DNA of 22,347 nucleotides from an uncultured Clostridium sp. (lineage in GTDB: Bacteria; Bacillota; Clostridia; TANB77; CAG-508), in assembly GCA_900557045.1 (NCBI GenBank), contig USQY01000025.1:1-22347 (forward strand). Direction: 5' to 3'. Each line of letters opens with the position of its first letter. Positions within the stretch are counted from its first letter, which is position 1. The notes beneath the pieces were generated by a model. It was not told the origin of the DNA. It made no database searches and saw nothing but the letters and a program-made list of their open reading frames with translations. Below, in pieces: positions 1 through 6,337 of the stretch. Made by a program: the position numbers and the translations under genes.

Positions 1-130
1 AGAGAAACCCATATTATTATATGACATTTCACACCTAAAATCAATTGATTTATAAAACAAAAAAACTATCCATCGGATTGTTTTTTTGGTGAATACGCTT
101 GTATGCGTCAGGCGTACAATGGAAAATAAT

Positions 131-174
131 ACAGCACCGTATAAAGTACATCTGATTACTTTGTATGGTGCTGT
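131..174 (+). terminator. Stem-loop downstream of the YkgJ-type gene
   Basis: An 18-bp stem has arms at 131-148 and 157-174 with an 8-base loop. Two positions pair only as G-U, and only when read as plus-strand RNA. A T-run follows at 183-189, nine bases past the stem. This favours a plus-strand terminator for a gene off the left edge, with possible use by the convergent gene ending at 180. The gap before the T-run makes this a moderate call. Confidence 0.45.
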
Positions 175-179
175 TGGGA

Positions 180-665
180 TTACTTTTTTTCTTCAAGCAG
201 CAAAATCGGATACATGCTGTCATATTCCTTTACGATTTCAGGATGCTTGTTTGCATAATCAAATATAACATCTGCAAGCTCCTTTTTCATAAAGCCGACA
301 AGCTCTGAAAGCGGACGATTAAAAAGCTCCTCACAAATTGGTGCAATTGTAATGGCACGTCTGCCCTCAACATTCATAATTCTATAAGGCCAGATACGGC
401 AGTCAAACGGTTTATTGTCACCAAGAATACAGCCTTTTGCTTTATCAAGTGCAGGACAGTAAAACAGGTCATTTTCTTCAAGCTTTTCCACTCTGAAAAT
501 ATAGCCGCCGTCTTTGCTGATAAATTTTGTATCAGGCTTTTTTTCCAGCAGCATATCCCTGATTTCTTCTGTAAAAACAGGTGTTTCCCAAACATCATAT
601 CTATCAAAAACGCAGCAGAGATGACATTCTGCACAAGCCTTTGGATTTAAAATCTTTTTTAACAT
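180..665 (-). CDS. YkgJ-type cysteine-cluster (putative Zn/Fe-binding) protein
   Basis: The 161-residue protein has the cysteine pattern of the YkgJ / UPF0153 family. An N-terminal CAECHLCC cluster is followed mid-protein by FYCPALDKAKGCIL and then FDCRIWPYR. In the family these cysteines are thought to bind a metal ion or Fe-S cluster, but the biochemical role is unknown, so I give no function. The start ATG has GAAAAAGGTGAAAAA in front of it. The gene stands alone, with no neighbour on its strand within 240 bases. Its base composition is unusual for this window: about 40% GC in the lines I counted, with many GCC, GCG and CGG triplets, against about 25% in the next gene. That suggests recent acquisition or an assembly junction. 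Family assignment is fairly sure; function is not. Confidence 0.75.
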   Translation of the reverse strand: MLKKILNPKACAECHLCCVFDRYDVWETPVFTEEIRDMLLEKKPDTKFISKDGGYIFRVEKLEENDLFYCPALDKAKGCILGDNKPFDCRIWPYRIMNVEGRRAITIAPICEELFNRPLSELVGFMKKELADVIFDYANKHPEIVKEYDSMYPILLLEEKK

Positions 666-913
666 TTTTTCACCTTTTTCTTTATTTGCATTTATTTTAG
701 TGTTATCATATCATAATATAAAAAATTTTTCTAGCCTTTATAAAAAATATATAATTCATTTTGGTTGAATAAAATAGTAAATGCCCATTTTTATATAGAA
801 TATCAGAACACAACGATAACTTAGCAAATACAACAAAAAATAGTATTCCAATAATTTTACTTTTCTTTCTTTAATTTCTTTCTGCCCAAATGCTTATAGA
901 CATAATGTACTAT
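666..913. other. AT-rich intergenic gap
   Basis: This gap lies between two minus-strand genes. It holds the ribosome binding site of the YkgJ-type gene at its left end and a TATGAT-like -10 candidate around 705-712, without a convincing -35. I see no ORF with a ribosome binding site, no stem-loop terminator and no repeat. The drop in GC relative to the gene on its left happens within it, near 670-700. Confidence 0.4.
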
Positions 914-1474
914 TTATACGTTCTTATTTCTAATATAATCCCCTTCAAATTCCTCGTCCAAAATATCCATAGAAATTCTATCATAATAATTTCCATTTAA
1001 AAAAATACATTTACGTCTTCTTCCATATTCTTTAAATCCACATTTTTGATAACATCTATATGCTCTTTCATTTACAGATAATAAATCTAATTTAATATTC
1101 TTCAAATTCAAATATTTGAAACCATATTCTAGCACCATTTTTATTGCTTCTGTTCCATAACCTTTATCTCTGTAATCTTTTTCTCCTATAAATACCCCCA
1201 ATGTTCCACATCTGTTCAAATGATCTATAGACTCAATTCCAACAGTTCCAACCATTTTATCATTTTCTAAATCCACTATTGAAAATGTTGCCTCTGGATT
1301 GATATTCTTTTGTAAAAACTCCTTTTCTGCTTCATTTGTCATTACACTTGCACTTTTTCCAATATAATCTGACACTTGAAAATCATTTATCCATTCTGTA
1401 AAAAGCTCATAATCCTCTGAATTTCTTGGTGAAAGATAGATTCTGTCACCTACCAATTTTTTATAATACTTCAT
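914..1474 (-). CDS. GNAT-family N-acetyltransferase (RimJ/RimL type)
   Basis: The 186-residue protein has the N-terminal GDRIYLSPRNSEDYELFTEW typical of RimJ/RimL/SpeG-like acetyltransferases. The acetyl-CoA pyrophosphate loop is seen as RDKGYGTEAI near residue 105, followed by the family's NERAYRCYQKCGFKEYGRRR segment. It should transfer an acetyl group from acetyl-CoA to an amine; the substrate cannot be read from the sequence. The start at 1474 was chosen over an upstream in-frame ATG at 1513 because AAAGGAGGAA (1481-1490) sits just ahead of it. It lies 134 bases downstream of the HD-domain gene on the same strand and may share its transcript. Confidence 0.85.
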   Translation of the reverse strand: MKYYKKLVGDRIYLSPRNSEDYELFTEWINDFQVSDYIGKSASVMTNEAEKEFLQKNINPEATFSIVDLENDKMVGTVGIESIDHLNRCGTLGVFIGEKDYRDKGYGTEAIKMVLEYGFKYLNLKNIKLDLLSVNERAYRCYQKCGFKEYGRRRKCIFLNGNYYDRISMDILDEEFEGDYIRNKNV

Positions 1475-1608
1475 ACTAAATTCCTCCTTTTCTTTTATAT
1501 TTTTGCTTTCCAAATTTTCTAAAATAAATATTCTATCATTAATGTTCTATAACATAATCTTCTAATATTTCATAATAATCTAATGTTAGTAATCTATAAT
1601 TCTTTTTT

Positions 1609-2178
1609 CTATTCACTTCCTAAAACAATATTACAAATCAATTTGTATTGTTCCTTAAAATTTTCTTTTGTTCTATCACTTAAATCATTATAATCTTTTT
1701 CAAAGCATTCTTTTAACCAATTTCTTACTTCATTAAGATTAATTTTATTCCTGTTATATGCTGAATTAAATAACATTGGAATATTATCAAAATGAGCAAT
1801 AATATCACCATCAGCAACACATAAATCTTCAATATTTGTTGCATTTTTACTACTTCTATGGTTATATACACAACTCAATACTCTATCCATTTTTTCTTTT
1901 GGATAATCATATTTATTTAATATTTCTTCAGCTAATATTTTACCATTTATGTGATGATCTTTTCTTTCTCCTACTTTACAAATAAGAGCTATATCATGTA
2001 ATAGTGCACCAAGTTTTACGATTTCTTTGTCTGCCCCATATTGTTCTGCTAATTTCTGACTTTCTATATAAACATATTTTATGTGTTCATTCCAAAAGTC
2101 ATAATGATCCTCTGAACTGTTTTTGTATTCGTTTATTTTATCTTTTACTTCTTTTTCAATTAAATCTATAATATTCAT
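1609..2178 (-). CDS. HD-domain metal-dependent phosphohydrolase
   Basis: The 189-residue protein carries the HD superfamily metal ligands in order: a histidine in EHIKYVYIESQKLA, the paired LLHDIAL, the following KDHH, a histidine in CVYNHRSS, and the aspartate of VADGD. Such proteins hydrolyse phosphate esters of nucleotides or related molecules; the substrate here is unknown. Three in-frame starts (2187 GTG, 2184 ATG, 2178 ATG) lie together. I chose 2178 because AGGGGTGAT is best spaced from it. A near-consensus promoter lies just upstream, so it has its own start signal downstream of thrS. Its neighbours, thrS and an acetyltransferase, do not define its role. Confidence 0.8.
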   Translation of the reverse strand: MNIIDLIEKEVKDKINEYKNSSEDHYDFWNEHIKYVYIESQKLAEQYGADKEIVKLGALLHDIALICKVGERKDHHINGKILAEEILNKYDYPKEKMDRVLSCVYNHRSSKNATNIEDLCVADGDIIAHFDNIPMLFNSAYNRNKINLNEVRNWLKECFEKDYNDLSDRTKENFKEQYKLICNIVLGSE

Positions 2179-2229
2179 TATCATCACCCCTTTTTATAAT
2201 TTACTTAAATCATACCTATATCCTACTTT

Positions 2230-2258
2230 CTTTTAGCATACTTTTCTAATTATGTCAA
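2230..2258 (-). promoter_or_regulatory. Promoter of the HD-domain gene
   Basis: On the minus strand TTGACA (2253-2258) is followed after exactly 17 bases by TAAAAG (2230-2235), with a TATGC extended -10 element. It lies between the thrS stop codon and the HD gene. The ATGCTAAAA core is also found at the thrS promoter. Confidence 0.6.
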
Positions 2259-2270
2259 TTGTTTTTCTTC

Positions 2271-3806
2271 TTATTTTTCTTTAATTTCTCTTTTTATCAT
2301 CTCTACAAACTCATCAATTCCAACACTAATTACATCTTCACTACCCAGTTTACGATAACTAACTTTGTTACTTTCAACCTCATTATTACCAATAACCAAT
2401 GTATAAGGATTCTTCATATCAACACTCATTTTAATCTTTTTACTCATACTTTCATTACCATCAGCATATTCCACTCTAATATCCTCATCATTTAATATTT
2501 TCATAATTTTTCTACAATATTCATCATGATACTTCACATTAACAGGCACTATATTAACTTGAACTGGTGATAACCATACAGGTAACACACCTTTAAATTG
2601 TTCTAATAATAATACTAAGAATCTTTCATAAGAACCAAGAATAGCCCTATGAACCATTACAGGAGTTTGTTTTTCTCCATTTTCATCAATGTAGAATAAT
2701 CCAAATCTTTTTGGTGTAGAGAAATCCACCTGAATTGTTGGAATTTGTATTTCTCTACCTAAAGCATCTTTAAACATAAAGTCTAGTTTTGGACCATATA
2801 GTGCTGCTTCGCCCTCGCATCTTTTAGCATTTAATCCAAGTTCATCAGATACTTCTTGTAATACTTTTTCACATAATTCCCAATCCTCATTACTTCCAAT
2901 ATATTTTTCAGGATGATTTAAATCTCTTACAGATAATGAAACCCAGTAATTATTCCATAATCCCATTTTTGAATAGAAATCTTTTATGATGTTATACATA
3001 TTTATAACTTCATCTTTGAATTGATCTATTCTACAGAATGAATGACCATCTTCTATTGTAATTGCATATACTCTTGACAAACCACCTACAGAACCTGGCA
3101 ATTCAGCTCTATATTGTTTATCTGATTCCATATATCTAATTGGTAAATCTTTATAACTTCTTATTTTTGACGCATATATTTGAGTATGATGTGGACATTG
3201 AACTGGTTTTAGCACAAATTCATGACCTTTTGGAGAAGTTACTCTAAATAATTCATCATTAAATTTTTGTGCATGTCCTGATGTTTCAAATAGTTTGATA
3301 TTTGCTAGTGATGGACAACTTACTTTTTGAAATCCATAATTTCTACATATTTTTTCAACTTGTTTTTGTAACTCATCCTTTACTATTGTTCCTCTTGGTG
3401 TGTATAGTGGTAATCCTGCTCCTAAGTAGTCTGAGAAACAGAATAAATCTAAATCTCTACCTATCTTTCTATGGTCTCTTTCTTTTGCATCTTTCAAGAA
3501 TTCTTCATATTTTTCTAGTTCTTCTTTGGATTCGAATGCTTTTCCAGATATACGTGTAATCATCTCGTTTTTAGCATTTCCTTCAAAATAAACTCCACTT
3601 ACTCTTAATAATTTTACAAATACTTGATTATCTATTTTTTTCATTTCATTCTCTAAATTTTCTAAATTATTTTCACTAATTTCTTTATTTACTTTAAATT
3701 CATAATAAAATTCGTTTTCATCTGCTATCGCATTATCCAATCTGACGTTTTCATATTTTTTTAAAATAACTTTCTTTAATAGATTTGCACCTTTTTCATT
3801 TATCAT
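2271..3806 (-). CDS. thrS: Compact threonyl-tRNA synthetase without TGS and functional editing domains
   Basis: The 511-residue enzyme charges tRNA-Thr with threonine. The class II catalytic core is complete. Zinc ligands are visible as C204 (VQCPHH), H255 (EDGHSFC) and H386 (MVHRAILGS), spaced as in E. coli ThrRS (C334, H385, H511). Motif 2 is around RAELPGSVGGLSR, and the C-terminal anticodon-binding domain starts near residue 410. The family is usually about 640 residues. Here the TGS domain is missing. The N-terminal 115 residues align only with a shrunken editing domain: the usual HxxxH is replaced (NEKGANLL) and the CxxxH-bearing part is gone. The start at 3806 is preferred over the ATG at 3824 because GAAGGA precedes it at good spacing. 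A leader with two short ORFs lies upstream. It may be a second, inducible ThrRS; I cannot see whether a full-length copy exists elsewhere. Confidence 0.93.
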   Translation of the reverse strand: MINEKGANLLKKVILKKYENVRLDNAIADENEFYYEFKVNKEISENNLENLENEMKKIDNQVFVKLLRVSGVYFEGNAKNEMITRISGKAFESKEELEKYEEFLKDAKERDHRKIGRDLDLFCFSDYLGAGLPLYTPRGTIVKDELQKQVEKICRNYGFQKVSCPSLANIKLFETSGHAQKFNDELFRVTSPKGHEFVLKPVQCPHHTQIYASKIRSYKDLPIRYMESDKQYRAELPGSVGGLSRVYAITIEDGHSFCRIDQFKDEVINMYNIIKDFYSKMGLWNNYWVSLSVRDLNHPEKYIGSNEDWELCEKVLQEVSDELGLNAKRCEGEAALYGPKLDFMFKDALGREIQIPTIQVDFSTPKRFGLFYIDENGEKQTPVMVHRAILGSYERFLVLLLEQFKGVLPVWLSPVQVNIVPVNVKYHDEYCRKIMKILNDEDIRVEYADGNESMSKKIKMSVDMKNPYTLVIGNNEVESNKVSYRKLGSEDVISVGIDEFVEMIKREIKEK

Positions 3807-3834
3807 TTTTATTCCTTCTTTCATTTATTTTTAT

Positions 3835-3924
3835 TTAATAGAGGACTATTCTTTTTTCTGTAAATTTATTGGTATGGCTTTTGGTGTCTGCTTTATTATT
3901 GGTATCGTTTTCTGTTTCGGTCAT
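3835..3924 (-). CDS. Threonine-rich leader peptide of thrS (29 aa)
   Basis: A 29-codon ORF lies directly upstream of thrS. It reads MTETENDTNNKADTKS, continues with HTNKFTEKRIVLY, and ends in TAA. Six of 29 residues are threonine, encoded ACC, ACA, ACC, ACC, ACC, ACA, in a genome where ACA and ACT prevail in the coding sequence I read. The ribosome binding site AAAGGAGATG (3931-3940) is among the strongest in the window. The stop lies 28 bases before the chosen thrS start. Threonine enrichment ahead of a threonyl-tRNA synthetase gene strongly suggests a leader peptide that senses charged tRNA-Thr. That role is inferred; what is seen is the ORF, its binding site and its composition. Confidence 0.75.
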   Translation of the reverse strand: MTETENDTNNKADTKSHTNKFTEKRIVLY

Positions 3925-3970
3925 TGCAATCATCTCCTTTATATTTTATATTTTTTTCAAATAAATACAC

Positions 3971-4009
3971 TACGAGCCTATTACAAATTAAGATTGTAAT
4001 AGGCTCGTA
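3971..4009 (-). terminator. Attenuator-like hairpin in the thrS leader
   Basis: A perfect 16-bp stem (arms 3971-3986 and 3994-4009) has a 7-base loop. On the minus strand the stem is followed by GTGTATTTATTTG, an imperfect U-rich tract; the plus-strand side has none. It lies between the promoter and thrS, after the first short ORF and before the threonine-rich ORF. That is where a transcription attenuator would be. An mRNA-stabilising stem is the alternative. Confidence 0.6.
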
Positions 4010-4038
4010 ACTCAAATTCTATGTTTTAAGATATGCTA

Positions 4039-4106
4039 AAACAATCAATTATATATAATTGATTTGGTTTAATGTATATTCGGTTATGGCTATAAATTGA
4101 TTGTTT
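4039..4106 (-). promoter_or_regulatory. Mutually exclusive RNA stems in the thrS leader
   Basis: Two structures compete for the same bases. One is a 12-bp stem between 4039-4050 and 4095-4106, bridging the first short ORF. The other is a perfect 22-base palindrome at 4043-4064. They share 4043-4050. The stop codon of the first short ORF (4049-4051) lies inside the shared arm, so a ribosome finishing that ORF would block both. This resembles the switching element of an attenuation leader, but no anti-terminator pairing with the hairpin at 3971-4009 was found by eye. Confidence 0.5.
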
Positions 4107-4111
4107 AACAT
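4049..4111 (-). CDS. First short leader ORF of the thrS transcript (20 aa)
   Basis: A 20-codon ORF (MLNNQFIAITEYTLNQINYI, then TAA) begins about 24 bases after the predicted transcription start and is preceded by AGAGGAGTG at suitable spacing. It has two threonine codons (ACC, ACA). It overlaps the competing stems described for 4039-4106. Too short to be a stand-alone protein of known family, it is most simply read as a leader peptide whose translation changes the folding of the RNA behind it. The position and binding site are seen; the function is inferred. Confidence 0.5.
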   Translation of the reverse strand: MLNNQFIAITEYTLNQINYI

Positions 4112-4141
4112 ATTTTTCACTCCTCTATTAAATATATTTTT

Positions 4142-4170
4142 ATTTTAGCATGATTTTTCATATCTGTCAA
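4142..4170 (-). promoter_or_regulatory. Consensus promoter of the thrS leader transcript
   Basis: On the minus strand a perfect TTGACA (4165-4170) is followed, after 17 bases ending in TGC, by TAAAAT (4142-4147). Transcription would start near 4135, about 330 bases ahead of thrS. It lies just past the dinD stop codon (4185), so thrS has its own strong promoter and a long untranslated leader. Confidence 0.75.
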
Positions 4171-4184
4171 AAAATTTCCAATCA

Positions 4185-5015
4185 TTACATAGTTTTGTTT
4201 AAGCTTTTACTGTTTTCTTTTTCTAGTTGTTTTAAGCTCTTTTTAGGAGTTGGTAGGTCTTCTGGCATTGTTCCGCCAGCTTCTTTAATTGCTTTTCTAA
4301 CAATTTTTCCAATTTTATTATGGGTATCACAAGCTTGTTTTTCTGTATCTACTTTATCTTTTTTTAATCTTGATTCAGTTTGTGTAATACGAAATAGATT
4401 AGCTGCAAGTTCCTCACTTCCCATATTATCTAAGATGTCTTCTCTATATCTTAATCCTTTTCTTTTTGCTATATCATCAGCTGTTTCTCCATTATATAAT
4501 CCTTTATAACCTGCATTATGGAATTTATCGAAATTTTTAACTCCAGATTTTTTGGCTGTTTGATTTAGTGAATAATTACCTTTTCTTGTTAGATCTCTTT
4601 GATAAAATCTTTTTTCATCTTCTGTAAGAGAACTATATTCTTTTTCGCTAATTTCTTGTTTTCTAGTTTGAATTGCGAAATATGTTTGAGCTAGAGCGAT
4701 TACTTTTTTTCTGCTATCACCATTTTGTGCTATTATATAGCATGCATATCGAGTTAATTTGTAATCATTAATTGTAACCTCTGCATTGTTAGCACGTTTT
4801 GACAACTTATTGACGTCAGTAAAATGTTCAAACACATTGATATCGCTATTTTTACAAGATATTTTTGCCTTTTCAATTATCTTTTCAAAGTTTTGCCAAT
4901 TTGCATATTGCAAAATAGTCATCAGCTCTCTAGCATACCAGAATTCAATACCATTTTCATCAATATGCTTAATATCCTCAAAGGTTTTGTTGTTGTTTTT
5001 TTCTAATTTATTCAT
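4185..5015 (-). CDS. dinD: DNA damage-inducible protein D (DinD/BRO-like)
   Basis: The 276-residue protein matches DinD along its length. The N-terminal IEFWYARELMTILQYANWQNF segment is the BRO-N/antirepressor-like domain, followed by the LTRYACYIIAQNGDSRKKVIA segment and the charged DinD C-terminal region. In E. coli DinD is an SOS protein that binds RecA filaments; whether this holds in Firmicutes is not known. The start at 5015 is supported by AGGGAG 11-15 bases upstream. A near-consensus promoter lies at 5052-5080, with a LexA-box-like palindrome just upstream. Downstream is the thrS promoter, with no strong terminator between. Confidence 0.85.
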   Translation of the reverse strand: MNKLEKNNNKTFEDIKHIDENGIEFWYARELMTILQYANWQNFEKIIEKAKISCKNSDINVFEHFTDVNKLSKRANNAEVTINDYKLTRYACYIIAQNGDSRKKVIALAQTYFAIQTRKQEISEKEYSSLTEDEKRFYQRDLTRKGNYSLNQTAKKSGVKNFDKFHNAGYKGLYNGETADDIAKRKGLRYREDILDNMGSEELAANLFRITQTESRLKKDKVDTEKQACDTHNKIGKIVRKAIKEAGGTMPEDLPTPKKSLKQLEKENSKSLNKTM

Positions 5016-5051
5016 ATTCCATCGTCTCCCTTCTAAGTATGTAATGATATT

Positions 5052-5080
5052 ATTATACTATAATTTGAAGTGATTTTCAA
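5052..5080 (-). promoter_or_regulatory. Promoter of dinD
   Basis: TTGAAA (5075-5080) and TATAAT (5052-5057) on the minus strand are separated by exactly 17 bases and lie 37 bases ahead of the dinD start codon. Confidence 0.65.
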
Positions 5081-5089
5081 CACTTTTGC

Positions 5090-5101
5090 AAACATTTGTT
5101 T
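5090..5101 (-). promoter_or_regulatory. Possible LexA (SOS) box upstream of dinD
   Basis: The plus-strand sequence AAACATTTGTTT is an imperfect palindrome that differs at its two outer positions from the GAAC-N4-GTTC core of Gram-positive LexA boxes. It lies just upstream of the dinD -35 element. DinD is SOS-controlled in other bacteria, which makes this worth noting, but the match is incomplete. Confidence 0.35.
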
Positions 5102-5133
5102 AAGTATTTTTATTTTTTCTTTACGCAATAAAA

Positions 5134-5163
5134 AAAAATCAACCATTTTACTGATTGATTTTT
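5134..5163 (-). terminator. Terminator of the tRNA-His/tRNA-Gln transcript
   Basis: A 9-bp stem (5134-5142 with 5155-5163) has a 12-base loop. On the minus strand it runs into TTTTTTTT, the layout of an intrinsic terminator, right after the tRNA-Gln gene. It separates the tRNAs from dinD. Confidence 0.65.
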
Positions 5164-5200
5164 GTTTTCTCTATTCCATTAGTTCGAATAGATTCGTTAT

Positions 5201-5275
5201 TGGTTGGGCTGGCTAGATTCGAACTAGCGCATGTCAGAGTCAAAGTCTGATGCCTTACCGCTTGGCTACAGCCCA
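5201..5275 (-). tRNA. tRNA-Gln (anticodon UUG)
   Basis: The minus strand folds as a full tRNA. The acceptor TGGGCTG pairs with CAGCCCA. The D-arm is AGCCAAGCGGTAAGGC. The anticodon loop ACTTTGACT carries TTG. The T-loop is GTTCGAATC, and the discriminator base is A. CCA is encoded at 5201-5203. U1-A72 at the end of the acceptor is usual for glutamine tRNA. Confidence 0.95.
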
Positions 5276-5294
5276 GTATATTAAATTATTTAAA

Positions 5295-5372
5295 TGGGGT
5301 GGAAGATGGGACTCGAACCCACGGCCTCTAGTGCCACAAACTAGCGCTCTAACCAACTGAGCTACATCCACC
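5295..5372 (-). tRNA. tRNA-His (anticodon GUG)
   Basis: The minus strand reads as a complete tRNA with anticodon GTG in the loop TTGTGGC. It has the extra G at position -1 facing C73, the histidine identity pair. The T-loop is GTTCGAG, and CCA is encoded at 5295-5297. The acceptor arms GTGGATG and CTTCCAC leave a U6-U67 mismatch. It is co-transcribed with the tRNA-Gln gene 19 bases downstream. Confidence 0.94.
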
Positions 5373-5400
5373 ATATTCCACAACTTGGAATGCACTTATA

Positions 5401-5429
5401 ATTTTACCCCATCTAAATATTTTTGTCAA
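5401..5429 (-). promoter_or_regulatory. Promoter of the tRNA pair
   Basis: TTGACA (5424-5429) and TAAAAT (5401-5406) on the minus strand are separated by 17 bases and lie about 30 bases ahead of tRNA-His. Confidence 0.7.
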
Positions 5430-5513
5430 TAGTTTGCAATAATTTTTTTTAATTTGTCATGTCGACTTTGAATTATTAATTTTGTTGAACATTCAATTAC
5501 AAACCACAACACA

Positions 5514-6161
5514 TTATTCCACTCTTGCACAAACAACCAACCTATTCTTTCCTGTTGCATCACAAGTAACTAGTGTTACCTCTATCCTGCCATCAGTTTG
5601 TCTTGTAATATATGATGTATCTGATTCTGGTGTACAATATTTATTAAATATTGTATATTCTAATTTATTACCATATATATCTGTTATATAAATCTTATCT
5701 CCTACTTGAAGATATTTATTCTTTCCAAAAAACAAACCATTATTATAATTATGTCCAATAATAACTGTATTTCCTGGTTGATTTATTCCAGCTCCATATA
5801 ACATTCCAACAGAAACTTCTATAGCATTTGCATGTGTTATAACATCCAAAATTGGATATTGTATTTTTATTGTTGGCATTTCTAATTTTCCTATTACTTT
5901 AAATCCTTTGTATACCAATTTATCTGTTGATATTCCTGCCATTCCAGTATTTTGATTTGTATTTTGTTGATTATTGTTGTCATTATTTTCATCCTTTTCT
6001 TCTGCCAGTTTCACAACCATTGTATCAAATTCTTCAAGATACTCTTCTGCATCTGTATTTAATTTATATTTTTTATAATAACCATATCCTAAATATCCTA
6101 GTACACCTATTATTGCAGTAATTAAAATAACTAAAAGTCCTGTTAATACTTTATTATACAT
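5514..6161 (-). CDS. Membrane-anchored sortase (possibly class D)
   Basis: The 215-residue protein is a cysteine transpeptidase that cuts sorting signals and joins surface proteins to peptidoglycan or to each other. One N-terminal membrane segment spans about residues 7-27. An Asn/Gln-rich spacer (57-72) leads to the sortase barrel from about residue 85. The catalytic triad is visible: H137 in VIIGHNY, C200 in TLVTCDATG and R207 in KNRLVV. Length and order fit class D-like single-pass sortases of Clostridia. No LPXTG-type substrate is encoded in the window. The start has GTGGAGGAAAAGT ahead of it, and the gene has its own promoter. The class is a judgement from layout only. Confidence 0.9.
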   Translation of the reverse strand: MYNKVLTGLLVILITAIIGVLGYLGYGYYKKYKLNTDAEEYLEEFDTMVVKLAEEKDENNDNNNQQNTNQNTGMAGISTDKLVYKGFKVIGKLEMPTIKIQYPILDVITHANAIEVSVGMLYGAGINQPGNTVIIGHNYNNGLFFGKNKYLQVGDKIYITDIYGNKLEYTIFNKYCTPESDTSYITRQTDGRIEVTLVTCDATGKNRLVVCARVE

Positions 6162-6239
6162 TACTTTTCCTCCACTTTTTTAAGATGATATAATAATATT
6201 ATTATGTTATTATTGTTTTATAATATATTGCAGTACATA

Positions 6240-6267
6240 AATATATTATCCTATTTTCTTTTGTCAA
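6240..6267 (-). promoter_or_regulatory. Promoter of the sortase gene
   Basis: TTGACA (6262-6267) and TATATT (6240-6245) on the minus strand, 16 bases apart, lie about 80 bases ahead of the sortase start. Confidence 0.6.
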
Positions 6268-6337
6268 TTTATTGATTTCATTCATTTAATAAATATAATA
6301 AATAATAAAATTAAAAATTTTCATATTATTTTTACAT

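Noticed and set aside
86..268. Plus-strand ORF of 60 codons at the left edge
   Set aside because: No ribosome binding site, it runs through the 131-174 hairpin and overlaps the end of the YkgJ-type gene on the other strand.
2259..2495. Plus-strand ORF antisense to thrS (and similar plus-strand ORFs opposite alaS, ricT and capA)
   Set aside because: Phe/Ile/Leu-rich translations are the reverse complement of Lys/Glu/Asn-rich coding sequence and lack ribosome binding sites.
3806..3860. Masking of the thrS ribosome binding site by the end of the Thr-rich ORF
   Set aside because: TCCT in its last codons can pair with AGGA of the thrS site, but only four pairs form, too weak to claim.
3807..4135. 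T-box riboswitch in the thrS leader
   Set aside because: No AGGGTGGNACCGCG-like element or specifier hairpin could be found in the minus-strand leader. The signals present are short ORFs and stems.
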